Positions 55,781-64,000 of a stretch of DNA of 64,000 nt are shown in pieces; within the stretch, counting starts at the first letter, position 1, and each line of letters opens with the position of its first letter. Source of the stretch: Vulcanimicrobiota bacterium (GTDB taxonomy: Bacteria; Vulcanimicrobiota; Vulcanimicrobiia; Vulcanimicrobiales; Vulcanimicrobiaceae); contig DAIDGX010000005.1 in the NCBI GenBank assembly GCA_027452165.1, forward strand, positions 1 to 64,000, read 5' to 3'. The notes beneath the pieces were generated by a model. It ran no database searches and was not told the DNA's origin. It saw only the letters and a program-made list of their open reading frames with translations. Both the position numbers and the translations under genes were made by a program.

Positions 55781-58165
55781 TTAGTGATGTAAGGGATTGA
55801 CCGGTATTTGGATCGATGCGGCGACGCCGTCCGCACGAAAGGCGGAAAGCGTCAAAAACGTGGTTTGCTGAGCACTGCTCAGCGAAAGCTGCGACGACGA
55901 AAATGTCAGCGCCCATTTCCCAGGGCTGACCGCTCGCGCCGCCACGGCGCGACCGAGCGTACCGATCGTTACGCGCGTGACGTTGGTCGTGGTCACCGTG
56001 TCGAGCGTCATCGGCGCGCCCGGCGTGAAGACGGTCGGCTGCAAGCGCGCGTAGAAAATCTGCGGCGAGTCCTGCGGCCCAGCATAGTTGTTCTGCGGCG
56101 CCGTGCCGTACTCGAAAGCGTTCGATGCGGCGAAGGCCGAGGGCGTGGGCTCGGGTAGCGGCGTCGTGAACGGCCGCGGCGTGTAGAGCACCGGCGCGGG
56201 AAGCGGCGTCGATGGCAGTGGCGTTGGGCGCATCGTTGCAAGCATCGCATCGGGGGGCAACGTCGGCAGAGGCGCCGCCGTTGGGAGACCCATCGTCGCG
56301 TCCGGCGGCGGTGCGCTCTGGCCCGGCTTCAAGATGTGCGGCGTCACCACGATCACAAGCTCGTTGCGCGTGATGTTCACGTTATTGTCGCGAAAGAGCC
56401 CGCCGATCAACGGAAGTTGCCCGAGAATCGGAATCACCGATGCGCTCTGCTGATCGGCCTCTTGGATCAAGCCGCCGATCACGAGCGTTTGATTGTTGTG
56501 CAGACTTACCGTCGTCTGCGTGTCGCGCGTGGCAATCTGTGGCACACCGCTCGAACTGATACCCTCGAGGCTATTCACCACCGGATGCAGCGACACGATC
56601 ACGTTGTTCTCGGCACTCACTTCCGGCGTGATGTCCAGCGTGACACCGGTATTGAACGTTTGAATCTGTTGCGTGACCGGCGTCCCTACCCCGCCGCCCG
56701 TGGTCGTCAGGATCGCAAGCGTATCGCCGGCGCGAATCGTTGCCGTGTGGCCTGAGAGCGTCGCGATGCGCGGGTCGGCAAGCACCCGCCCATGGCCCTT
56801 TTGGATTAACAGATTCAACTGCGCCGTCAGCGAAAGCGCCGTACGCGTAAGCGGTTGCAATCGCCCGATACGCCCAGGAAGACCCGATGGATCGGGCGTC
56901 GGTTGAATCTCGCTGTACGTCGTGCTCAACACCGCGTTGGGCATCTCGATGCCAACGTTCTTGGCGTCGTTCTCGTCGATTTCAAGCACCTCGGTGTCGA
57001 GCACCACCTGCGGCGGCGTGACGTCGAGCTGCTTGATAAGATTCTTCGCCAGCCGAATACTCTCGGGATCGCCTGCCAAGATGATCTCATCGGAGTTCGC
57101 CGGCACCGTGACGTGCAGTGATGGCGCCATCTGCCCAAGCGCCTGCGTCACCGCCGTCGCGATATCTTGTGCCGTCGTCGAAGGTGCGCTGTTCTGCCCC
57201 GGAATCGCCGCCTGAAGATGCACCACCTCAACGTTGCCCGCGCCATAGGCCGTTCCACCCGACGCTCCAGCGCCTCCGGCGCCTTGTACGGCGGCTCCAT
57301 CGAGTTGCGCGATGGCCGCGGCAATGCGTTCGTGCTGCGCTGCCGTTGCGTACACCGAAATAGCGTTCAAATCAGTATCTACGGTGACCGTGACATCCGG
57401 ATAGGTACGCTTGATCAAGTCCGCGACCGACGCCGCATCCACGCTCTTCGGGCGATAGATGTCCGTATATCGCGAACCAAACGGCGGCACGTCCAGACGG
57501 GCGGCAAGCGCTTTCGCCTGCGCAACCGCGCTCGGATCGCCACTGATGAGCAGCGATGATCCCGATACGTCGATATGGGCGTCACGCACTTCGTGGGCAA
57601 CCGCGCGGGCAAGCGCGCGGGGAACCGCGCGCTCCACGCGCACCGTCTCCACTGGCGCGGCCGTCGCGGGAGCCACACTCGGAGGCGTCGCGTCGAGCGA
57701 TGAGATCAGCGATTTGATCTGCGTTGCATCTTCCGGTATCGCGCGCAGCAAAATGCTATTCTTGCTCGCTACCCGCATCGTCGCGCGCGGAAACAGCGGC
57801 GCTATGCGATCAATCACGACTTGCGGCTTCGCAACTTGCAGCGATACGATCTCCGTCGTCGGCGTGGTCGGGTTCTTTACGTCAATCCCTTGCACCACAC
57901 TACGAATCGAATCAACGTCGTTGGGGTTGCCCAGCACCACAATCGCGTTCGCATGGGTATCCACACGAACGCGCACGTGCGGATAGAGCTGATGCACGAT
58001 CGCCGACGCACGGCTCGCTGAGATAACATTGACCTGGATGACCGCGGCGACCGGTGATGGCTTGGGTAGCGGCGCAGCACCAAACGCGCCGCTGGGAATG
58101 ATCCCAACGGCGCATGCGACACCCATAACGACGGCAAGCAGCCGCGATAACGGCCGCTCGCGCAT
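55781..58165 (-). CDS. Secretin (GspD/PilQ superfamily) with C-terminal extension
   Basis: A 794-residue outer-membrane pore protein. After a signal peptide come about five N-domain repeats, each ending in a V-x-Q/K-x-LD-type helix (near residues 85, 155, 220, 285, 380), then the secretin domain (about 390-610) closed by VPILGQLPLIGGLFR...ELVIVVTPHIL. A Pro/Thr linker and an extra Ig-like domain of about 90 residues (TVFTPGAPMTLDTVTTTNV) follow, which ordinary secretins lack. No ATPase, pseudopilin or pilotin gene is nearby. The ATG at 58165 starts the signal peptide; a GTG at 58183 is possible. Confidence 0.9.
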   Translation of the reverse strand: MRERPLSRLLAVVMGVACAVGIIPSGAFGAAPLPKPSPVAAVIQVNVISASRASAIVHQLYPHVRVRVDTHANAIVVLGNPNDVDSIRSVVQGIDVKNPTTPTTEIVSLQVAKPQVVIDRIAPLFPRATMRVASKNSILLRAIPEDATQIKSLISSLDATPPSVAPATAAPVETVRVERAVPRALARAVAHEVRDAHIDVSGSSLLISGDPSAVAQAKALAARLDVPPFGSRYTDIYRPKSVDAASVADLIKRTYPDVTVTVDTDLNAISVYATAAQHERIAAAIAQLDGAAVQGAGGAGASGGTAYGAGNVEVVHLQAAIPGQNSAPSTTAQDIATAVTQALGQMAPSLHVTVPANSDEIILAGDPESIRLAKNLIKQLDVTPPQVVLDTEVLEIDENDAKNVGIEMPNAVLSTTYSEIQPTPDPSGLPGRIGRLQPLTRTALSLTAQLNLLIQKGHGRVLADPRIATLSGHTATIRAGDTLAILTTTGGGVGTPVTQQIQTFNTGVTLDITPEVSAENNVIVSLHPVVNSLEGISSSGVPQIATRDTQTTVSLHNNQTLVIGGLIQEADQQSASVIPILGQLPLIGGLFRDNNVNITRNELVIVVTPHILKPGQSAPPPDATMGLPTAAPLPTLPPDAMLATMRPTPLPSTPLPAPVLYTPRPFTTPLPEPTPSAFAASNAFEYGTAPQNNYAGPQDSPQIFYARLQPTVFTPGAPMTLDTVTTTNVTRVTIGTLGRAVAARAVSPGKWALTFSSSQLSLSSAQQTTFLTLSAFRADGVAASIQIPVNPLHH

Positions 58166-58686
58166 GACATCACTTGCCCACACGATTGCGGCCGCTCGAT
58201 TGAGACACGCGCCTTGTGGATACCTGCCCCATCATGCGAAAAAGGCGCGCCCTTGATCCATGCGAACTACGACTTTTACGCGAGTTGTCAATGCGCTAGT
58301 ATTTTCGCTGACATCTTTTGCGTATATTTTGCAGTTCGTACGGGCTATATGCGCTCACCTTATTTCGCTGACGGCACATCACCGTGAGCGAGCGGACCGC
58401 ATTGTTCAGCTCTCGACCGTCCTTGTCGCGCGGCAGCACCGCCACACCCGGCACCTTCGGCGTCCAGGTCGTGGAGAGAAAATCGTCGGCTTCGATCCCG
58501 GCGTTTGCGTGAACCCATATGTACCATTAGACGATGTGAACGTCATGGCGCTGGCGTCCCCAGTGGATCGTCTGCGAGCTCACGCGACCCGCAAGCGAGC
58601 TCGGCACCTTGGGAAAAGAATGCAACCCTTTTGCAAAGCGCGCGGTGCTTTACACTTGGTACCGCACACGAAACACGAAGTTCCTC
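58166..58686. other. Intergenic region with no supported gene
   Basis: About 520 bases between the secretin start and the oxidoreductase stop. Frames on both strands are short or biased by shadow codons; an unstarted minus-strand frame (about 58312-58530) has protein-like stretches (FLSTTWTPKVPG, AVLPRDKDGREL) and may be a decayed gene. The section 58260-58370 is AT-richer and probably contains the secretin promoter. Confidence 0.4.
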
Positions 58687-59649
58687 TTATGGGATCGTGA
58701 GGACGATTTTTCCGAATTGCTCGGATTGAGCCATCTGCGCGATCGCGTCGTTCACGGCATCCATCGCGTACACGCGATCGACGGCGGGGTGAATCTCGTG
58801 AAGGTTGACGAGGTCGAGCATGCCGCGAAAATCAGCCGGGCTTCCCATCGACGTTCCGCGGATGTCGAGATGATTCCAAAATAGCGGGAAAATGCGAAAG
58901 GTCGAATCGAGTCGCGTTCCACCGTAGATCACGACGCGTCCGCCGGGGCGCAACACACCAAGGACCTTGCCGAGTGTATCGCCGCCCGATGAATCGACCA
59001 CAATATCCACTTCGCCACGCTTGAGCGCTTTGTGCCAGTCCGGATTAGCACCATAATTGATCGTCACGTCGGCGCCGAGCGCGCGCGCGCGTTCGAGCTT
59101 TACGTCGCTCCCGGAGGTGACGATCGCGCGCGCCCCGAGCGCCTTTGCAAAGAGCAACGCAAAGGTCTGCACGCCGCCGCCGATGCCGGGAATCAAGATG
59201 GTCTCTCCCGCGCGTAGGTCGCCACGCGTAACCACGGCGCGATACGCCGTCAGTCCCGCGAGCGGCAACGCCGCGGCTTCTTCCAGCGTCAGGTGTGCGG
59301 GCTTTGCGTACACGTTATCGCGCGGCACGACCACATATTGCGCAAAGGTGCCGTCGCGGGGCATCCCAAGGATCGATGCCTGCGGCGACCATACGCGCGG
59401 ATCATCGCCCCATTCGAGCATCGGATCGATCACGACCGCGCGCCCGTCCTCGGTTTCACCGGCACCGTCGGAGCCGAGCGTGCGCGGCAGATCGATACCC
59501 GGATAGAGCCCTTGCGTGATGAACACGTCGCGCCGGTTGAAGGCTGCCGCGCGCACGCGCACGCGCGTTTCATCCGCACCGGGAATCGGCGTCTCCACCT
59601 CCTCCACGCGTAGCGGCTCTCCAACAGCATGTAAACGAACGGCTTTCAT
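58687..59649 (-). CDS. Zinc-independent quinone oxidoreductase-like MDR protein
   Basis: A 320-residue medium-chain reductase. The N-terminal GroES-like part (FNRRDVFITQGLYPGIDLPRTLGSDGAG) and a Rossmann NADPH site (GIGGGVQTFALLFAKALGA) are clear. The zinc ligands of true alcohol dehydrogenases are not conserved, so quinone or enoyl reductase activity is most likely. MKAVRLHAVG is the usual family start. It begins 28 bp after the TonB-dependent receptor. Confidence 0.87.
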   Translation of the reverse strand: MKAVRLHAVGEPLRVEEVETPIPGADETRVRVRAAAFNRRDVFITQGLYPGIDLPRTLGSDGAGETEDGRAVVIDPMLEWGDDPRVWSPQASILGMPRDGTFAQYVVVPRDNVYAKPAHLTLEEAAALPLAGLTAYRAVVTRGDLRAGETILIPGIGGGVQTFALLFAKALGARAIVTSGSDVKLERARALGADVTINYGANPDWHKALKRGEVDIVVDSSGGDTLGKVLGVLRPGGRVVIYGGTRLDSTFRIFPLFWNHLDIRGTSMGSPADFRGMLDLVNLHEIHPAVDRVYAMDAVNDAIAQMAQSEQFGKIVLTIP

Positions 59650-59677
59650 GCCGCGAGCCATTCGCGAGGCGCGCGCG

Positions 59678-61957
59678 TTACTCCCGGAACGTAAAGAGCA
59701 TCCGATACGTCGGCGGCGATGCTGGAAGCAGATCGGTGGGAATCGCGCCACCGACGCCCGCGTACGGAACGCCGCCGCCGAAGAGCCGGTAACGCTGCAC
59801 GCCCGCACCAAAGATATTCGTCCCCGTCAACGTGACGTCGAGTTCCGGGTCAACCTTTAGCCCAACGGCCGCATCGATGAGCGCAAGCGGCCCTTGATGG
59901 TATTCGTTGTTCTTTCCGCGGAACACGGCGCCAACCGACGCGTGCCACGCACTCGGCGTCCAATCCACCTGCAACGAGCCCTGCTGCTGCGGTATATCCA
60001 TGAACTGCTCGCCATTGACGAGCGAACTACCCGATGTCGGATTTGCGACGCTGGCCCCAAGGTTCTCCGGAAAGGCAACGTTGAGCCCATAATCCGCCGT
60101 CAGGAAAAGGTGCGCGTGGACGATCGCTTGCGCGTAACGTACCTCGGAACCCTCATAGACGGCATTGCCGATGTTGATCGGATACGAAAAGCAGGCGGCG
60201 TTGACCGCCGGAGGCGTGTTGGTCGGCCCCGTGCACACGCCGCCTGTCGCAATCTGATACGGGTAGTAGTTCTCGATCGGATTACGCAAATTCGTGCGAT
60301 AGAGCGAGACGTCGAGCGTGCCGTCATTCGCAATCCGGCGCGACAAGCCGAGTTCGTACTCGGTTGCGTGCTCCGGACCTTCGTTCGGGTTCCCTTGCCC
60401 TAGATAGACGCCATAGGCATCCTGTACGAGTTGCGACGTGGGAAAGACGTAGCGCTCGATTAGCAGCGGAGCCCGGAAGCCCGTTCCGACCGAGAAGCGT
60501 AACGCGGTCTGCGGCGAGAGGTTGTAGATCGCCCCGATACGCCCATCCAGATTCGAGCCGAAACTCGTATAGCGCGAACCGTATACCCCGCCGAGCAGTT
60601 GCAATTCTTTCGTTGCTTGGAAGCTGCCACGCGCGTAATACTGCGAAATCGTTTGGCCGATGAGCGGCACGTGCCCGGAGGGATCGACGAACGCGAGCGA
60701 TTCGTAACGCGAGAGCGCTCCGACGGCATACTCCGAGCGGTCGAACGTCCGCTCCCAAGAGAGCGAACCCGAGGTGCGTTTATCTTGGTGCGTGACGTCG
60801 TACGGCGTCACCGCGCCACCGGAAAGACCAAAGGAATCATTACTCGTTGACGCGGTTGCAACGAGCTCTCCCGCGCCAAGGGGCATGCGTCCGTGGACGA
60901 GATATGCGCGCAACGTCTGCGCGATGCCCTGCGGTCCGGGGCCGATAAAGGTTCCAAACGTCTTCGAACCGGGATTCTCGTCGATGCCGTTGACCAAACT
61001 GCTCGTATCGCGCGCGTCGCCGAGCACGAAGTAGCGCGCCGAGACGTCGGAGCGCTGCGAGAAGGCGTACGTGAGATTGCCGAGCAGCGAACGCGACGCG
61101 ATCGACGAGCCGAGAAAGGTCGGCGTTCCGCTGACGTCGCGAAGCTCGTTCACGTTGCCGATCTCGTGCTGATTGTCGAGCGCGAACGCGTAGCCGAGAT
61201 GCCCCTTGGTCCCCGTTGTGTTCAGCCACTGCTCCGACGTGCCATACGAACCCGCGCTCGACTGGAACGCGAGATGTCGCGCGAGCGTTGGGCGAAGCGA
61301 CACGAGGTTCACCGCACCGCCGATCGTGTTGCTCCCCTCGCTATCCTGCGGCCCGAGGCCCTCGGTCACATCGACGGCGCTAAACGCAGCGACGGGAAGG
61401 CGCGAGATATCGACGTCGCCGGTATTGCCATCATTGAGCAGTTGCCCGTCGAGCGCGAGCAACGTCTCGGACGGATCGGGACCACGCAGCGCCACCGTCG
61501 CAATCGACGCGTCGCCGCCGCCGTCCGGACGCGCGAACGTCACAGAGGGAATATCGAAGAGCGCTTGCGCAACGAGCGATTGCCCAAGCCGGTTCATATC
61601 CGCACGCGTGATCGCAACCGACGGGATCGTTCCACGCAGCGGCGCGAGGCGGCCGTTGACGCGAACCTCGCCGATCGTACGGAGCACCGGCGCATCGAGC
61701 GGCTCCAGCGCAAAATCGAGCGATGCGTCGTGCTCGATCGTAACGTCAACCGAGACGGGCGCATACCCCGTCGCGACGGCGTCGATTTGATAGTCGCCGG
61801 GCGGAGCTTGCGTGCGCACGTTCCCGTGCGCGTCTGACACGAGCGCGCGCTGCAGCGGCCCCCGCAACACCACACGTGCGCCGGCGAGCGGAGCCCCCGA
61901 AGCGGCATGGACGTGACCGGTCACGAGACAACACAGAGCAAGCAGCACAGCATTCAT
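59678..61957 (-). CDS. TonB-dependent outer-membrane receptor
   Basis: A 759-residue receptor. After the signal peptide an N-terminal carboxypeptidase-regulatory-like fold (about 20-90, GAPLAGARVVLRGP...GDYQIDAVATGYAPV) precedes the plug (about 100-215: PSVAITRADMNRLGQSLVAQAL, VALRGPDPSETLLALDGQLLND, EGSNTIGGAVNLVSLRP), then a 22-strand barrel with DYGLNVAFPENLG and a terminal RMLFTFRE (final aromatic-rich). It imports a siderophore, vitamin or sugar chelate; the substrate is unclear. No TonB/ExbBD nearby. Confidence 0.9.
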   Translation of the reverse strand: MNAVLLALCCLVTGHVHAASGAPLAGARVVLRGPLQRALVSDAHGNVRTQAPPGDYQIDAVATGYAPVSVDVTIEHDASLDFALEPLDAPVLRTIGEVRVNGRLAPLRGTIPSVAITRADMNRLGQSLVAQALFDIPSVTFARPDGGGDASIATVALRGPDPSETLLALDGQLLNDGNTGDVDISRLPVAAFSAVDVTEGLGPQDSEGSNTIGGAVNLVSLRPTLARHLAFQSSAGSYGTSEQWLNTTGTKGHLGYAFALDNQHEIGNVNELRDVSGTPTFLGSSIASRSLLGNLTYAFSQRSDVSARYFVLGDARDTSSLVNGIDENPGSKTFGTFIGPGPQGIAQTLRAYLVHGRMPLGAGELVATASTSNDSFGLSGGAVTPYDVTHQDKRTSGSLSWERTFDRSEYAVGALSRYESLAFVDPSGHVPLIGQTISQYYARGSFQATKELQLLGGVYGSRYTSFGSNLDGRIGAIYNLSPQTALRFSVGTGFRAPLLIERYVFPTSQLVQDAYGVYLGQGNPNEGPEHATEYELGLSRRIANDGTLDVSLYRTNLRNPIENYYPYQIATGGVCTGPTNTPPAVNAACFSYPINIGNAVYEGSEVRYAQAIVHAHLFLTADYGLNVAFPENLGASVANPTSGSSLVNGEQFMDIPQQQGSLQVDWTPSAWHASVGAVFRGKNNEYHQGPLALIDAAVGLKVDPELDVTLTGTNIFGAGVQRYRLFGGGVPYAGVGGAIPTDLLPASPPTYRMLFTFRE

Positions 61958-62020
61958 CGTGCATACAATGCGGCAGGCTCGCTGAGAGGACCCTGAGAAT
62001 CCGCGCGGTAATCGCCCCGC

Positions 62021-62275
62021 ATGGCAAAACGCGCCGGCCTCGTCAAAGCCGTCTTCAAGGGCATCGCCCGCACCCAAGAGAGCTTCTCGGTCGAGATCGG
62101 CCCGCTGCGCGCGCGCGGCATCCCGGCCATTTTGGTGGCCGTCACGGGCGTCGTGGTCGCGGGTGGCGTCGCCTCGATGCTGGCCAAGGGCGCCGCGCGC
62201 CTGCCCGAGAGCCTGCGCGAGGCACGAGCGCTTGCGGAGACCTTACGCGGTGACCGTCCGCGGCTAAACCCGTAG
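62021..62275 (+). CDS. Small membrane protein of unknown function
   Basis: An 84-residue protein with one hydrophobic segment (GIPAILVAVTGVVVAGGVASML) between charged ends. It is divergent from the TonB-dependent receptor and ends nine bases before bolA, so it is probably in the bolA-grxD operon. No family recognised. Confidence 0.65.
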   Translation: MAKRAGLVKAVFKGIARTQESFSVEIGPLRARGIPAILVAVTGVVVAGGVASMLAKGAARLPESLREARALAETLRGDRPRLNP

Positions 62276-62284
62276 AATACGGGT

Positions 62285-62521
62285 ATGATCGACAACGAGT
62301 CCCTGGTCTCGCTCATTCGCACCGGCATCCCCGACGCCGACGTGACCGTGTACGACCGCACCGGCACGATGGACCACTTCAATCTCACGGTGCGTTCTCA
62401 CGCGTTTGCCGGCAAGACGCTGATCGAGCAGCACCAGTTGGTGTACGGCACGCTGCGCGCCGCGCTCAAAGACGGACGCGTGCACGCCGTCGAACTCAAA
62501 ACCATCGTCAGCGAAAGCTAG
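62285..62521 (+). CDS. bolA: BolA-family protein
   Basis: A 78-residue protein with the class II KH-like BolA fold: DADVTVYDRTGTMDHFNLTVRS and the HRLVY-equivalent LIEQHQLVYGTLRAAL. The conserved His in this block binds Fe-S clusters with monothiol glutaredoxin. The neighbouring grxD gene, seven bases downstream, makes a BolA-Grx complex very likely; it stores or traffics [2Fe-2S] clusters. Confidence 0.92.
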   Translation: MIDNESLVSLIRTGIPDADVTVYDRTGTMDHFNLTVRSHAFAGKTLIEQHQLVYGTLRAALKDGRVHAVELKTIVSES

Positions 62522-62528
62522 GAGACCT

Positions 62529-62885
62529 ATGTCGGAGCAACTCAAAGCCCAGATCGATGCGGAGATCGCCGCGAACACCATCCTCGTGTACGGCAAGGGC
62601 ACGAAGGCGATGCCGCGCTGCGGCTTCACGCTCGAAACGATCGAGTTCTTCAACTACTTTGGCTATCCGTTCGAAGTGATCGATGTGCTCGAGAACATGG
62701 AGAAGCGCGAAGTGCTCGCCGAGATGACCAATTGGCCAACGCTGCCGAAGGTCTTCATCAACGGAAAGTTTTACGGCGATACCGATATTCTCGGGCCGAT
62801 GGCGCAGAACGGCGAGTTACAAACAGTACTGAAAGAGGCCTTCGGGTACGAACCCCAGCAGAAAACCACGATCAACCTGCACTGA
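62529..62885 (+). CDS. grxD: Monothiol glutaredoxin (Grx4-type)
   Basis: A 118-residue glutaredoxin with active site RCGFT (usual CGFS, conservative S to T), then WPTLPKVFINGKFYGDTDIL with the cis-Pro and GG-equivalent motifs. Grx4-type proteins bind [2Fe-2S] with glutathione and BolA. AGGAG precedes the ATG. It is translationally close to bolA and the sulfurtransferase. Confidence 0.94.
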   Translation: MSEQLKAQIDAEIAANTILVYGKGTKAMPRCGFTLETIEFFNYFGYPFEVIDVLENMEKREVLAEMTNWPTLPKVFINGKFYGDTDILGPMAQNGELQTVLKEAFGYEPQQKTTINLH

Positions 62886-62886
62886 C

Positions 62887-63735
62887 GTGGCGTACACGAC
62901 GATCATCGACGCGGCCACGCTCGCGTCTCACCTCGACGATCCGGCCTTTGTCATCATCGATTGCCGCCATGCGCTTGCCGATTTCGCGGCGGGACGGCGC
63001 ATGTACGACGAGGCGCATCTGCCGGGCGCGTTTTTCGCCGACGTCGAGCACGATCTCTCGGGCAGCAAAACCGGGACGAATGGACGCCATCCGCTGCCCA
63101 ACCCCGACGTCTTCGCGGCCTTTTTGCGCACGCTCGGCGTGTCGGAGCAGACGCAGATTGTTGCCTATGATGCGGGAGCCGACATGTTTGCCGCACGACT
63201 GTGGATGCTCTGCCGATGGATCGGCCACGATTCGGTAGCGGTGCTCGACGGCGGCATCACCGCATGGACCGCCGCGGGACGCCCGACGACGGCGGCGGCC
63301 ACGCCGCCGCGCCCTGCCGGAACGCAGCAGGCGCACGTTCGCACCGATCTCGTCGTCGACGCAGCGTTCGTGCTCGCGCACCTCGGCGACGAGCGCGTGC
63401 ACGTGATCGACGCGCGCGGCGCCGATCGCTTCGCGGGCCAAAACGAAACGATCGATCCCGTCGCCGGTCACATTCCCGGCGCCGTGAACCTCCCGTTCAA
63501 GGGCAATTACGGCGACGACTTGCGCATCAAAACAGCTGGCGAGTTGCGCACGCGTTTCGAGCCGATCGGCGACGGGCACACGATCGTGCACCAGTGTGGA
63601 TCGGGTGTCTCCGCGTGTGCGAACCTGCTCGCGATGGAACATGCCGGGATACGCGGGTCGCGCATCTATGCCGGCTCGTGGAGCGAGTGGATCGCCGACC
63701 CGTCACGCCCGGTGGTGACGCCGCCGCACGGCTAA
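62887..63735 (+). CDS. Two-domain sulfurtransferase (rhodanese/3-mercaptopyruvate type)
   Basis: A 282-residue protein with an inactive N-terminal rhodanese domain (YDAGADMF where Cys is expected) and an active C-terminal one (HQCGSGVSACANLLAMEHAG, with catalytic Cys in CGSGVSA). It moves sulfane sulfur from thiosulfate or 3-mercaptopyruvate. The GTG start is two bases after the grxD stop. Together with BolA and Grx it suggests sulfur or Fe-S handling. Confidence 0.91.
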   Translation: MAYTTIIDAATLASHLDDPAFVIIDCRHALADFAAGRRMYDEAHLPGAFFADVEHDLSGSKTGTNGRHPLPNPDVFAAFLRTLGVSEQTQIVAYDAGADMFAARLWMLCRWIGHDSVAVLDGGITAWTAAGRPTTAAATPPRPAGTQQAHVRTDLVVDAAFVLAHLGDERVHVIDARGADRFAGQNETIDPVAGHIPGAVNLPFKGNYGDDLRIKTAGELRTRFEPIGDGHTIVHQCGSGVSACANLLAMEHAGIRGSRIYAGSWSEWIADPSRPVVTPPHG

Positions 63736-64000
63736 GACGCCGAGCACGAGGATCGCCATCGCAAGCCCAAGGGCTCCGGCCGCGATGCGATCGCGCACCA
63801 TCGTTCCCGCACATGCGGCAAACGCTGCACCCGATGTACTCTGCGCGCACCACGCGATGCGCCAGTCTCCCGGGCCAATGTCGTGAACGCGGCCCGACCA
63901 CGCATCGTATGCCGCCATCCATCGCGCACGCGTGGCTTGGTCACGCGCGATCGCGCCGTGCAACGCTCGCACGCTTGCCACATCGAACGCGCGTGCGCCG
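63703..64000 (-). CDS. Hypothetical membrane-anchored protein, partial (runs off window)
   Basis: The frame is open to the window edge, so the start is missing. Visible part: about 98 residues with WMAAYDAWSG, a Cys pair (AWCAQSTSGAAFAACAG) and a C-terminal transmembrane segment (ALGLAMAILVLGVLAV) ending in a basic RRRHH tail. Its end overlaps the sulfurtransferase gene tail to tail. No family recognised. Confidence 0.5.
   Translation of the reverse strand, partial: GARAFDVASVRALHGAIARDQATRARWMAAYDAWSGRVHDIGPGDWRIAWCAQSTSGAAFAACAGTMVRDRIAAGALGLAMAILVLGVLAVRRRHHRA

Noticed and set aside
58260-58700. 146-codon plus-strand frame between secretin and oxidoreductase
   Set aside because: It overlaps the oxidoreductase end, is Arg/His-rich without hydrophobic core beyond the first 30 residues, and matches no family.

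Overview
The window looks like chromosomal DNA from a high-GC diderm bacterium. Outer-membrane hardware (a TonB-dependent receptor and a secretin), many lipoprotein and Sec signal peptides, and frequent GTG/TTG starts with ATGA/GTGA overlaps are all visible. The gene mix (secreted sortilin-like propellers, a PYP-like photosensor, homodimeric PDH E1, POT transporter, DUF190-FluC) does not match a well-known genus. An uncultivated soil lineage such as Eremiobacterota/Vulcanimicrobiota is a guess, not something the sequence proves.

Layout: 1-240 holds an integration scar (IS21 transposase remnant abutting a tmRNA/tRNA-like 3' end and a terminator). 241-3843 carries lspA and a mercury-resistance operon: a CmtR-type ArsR regulator, a small Cys-pair membrane protein, a thioredoxin-like protein and MerA. 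3866-11572 is an envelope region with a propeller lipoprotein, a desaturase, a 5'-truncated YHYH protein, a di-heme protein, a CuA-type cupredoxin and a large zinc metalloprotease. 11658-18070 has a POT transporter, GreB-like factor, DUF302, Hsp20, a sugar transporter, a serine hydrolase and an HD-domain protein. 18143-24461 holds two tandem ~1040-residue sortilin/VPS10-type propellers. 24559-30112 has a photoactive-yellow-protein homologue, a FluC/DUF190/small-membrane-protein operon, a lytic transglycosylase, a GmhB-like phosphatase, thiC with its TPP riboswitch, and a FecR-domain protein.

31078-36389 encodes pyruvate dehydrogenase E1 and E2 followed by a diguanylate cyclase. 36362-44721 is one tightly packed minus-strand run: TVP38-like protein, RNase D, aconitase, a TMEM175-type channel, histidine decarboxylase, an ACT-domain protein, a second TMEM175-type channel and a WYL regulator. 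The decarboxylase flanked by two TMEM175 channels may be an acid/pH-homeostasis module. 44728-48441 contains VKOR-like, RpiB, NUDIX and metallo-beta-lactamase-fold genes.

48437-58165 is the most unusual part. A zone of IS3/IS21 debris and orphan small genes leads into a putative immunity-like membrane protein, a 1707-residue Sec-exported RHS/YD-repeat protein with an unfamiliar C-terminal tip, and an orphan secretin with five N-domains and an extra C-terminal domain. Secretin, RHS protein and membrane protein are collinear with 21-bp and about 9-bp gaps, which suggests a secretin-coupled RHS toxin export module. The window closes with a quinone oxidoreductase-like gene, a TonB-dependent receptor, and a BolA / monothiol glutaredoxin / sulfurtransferase cluster.
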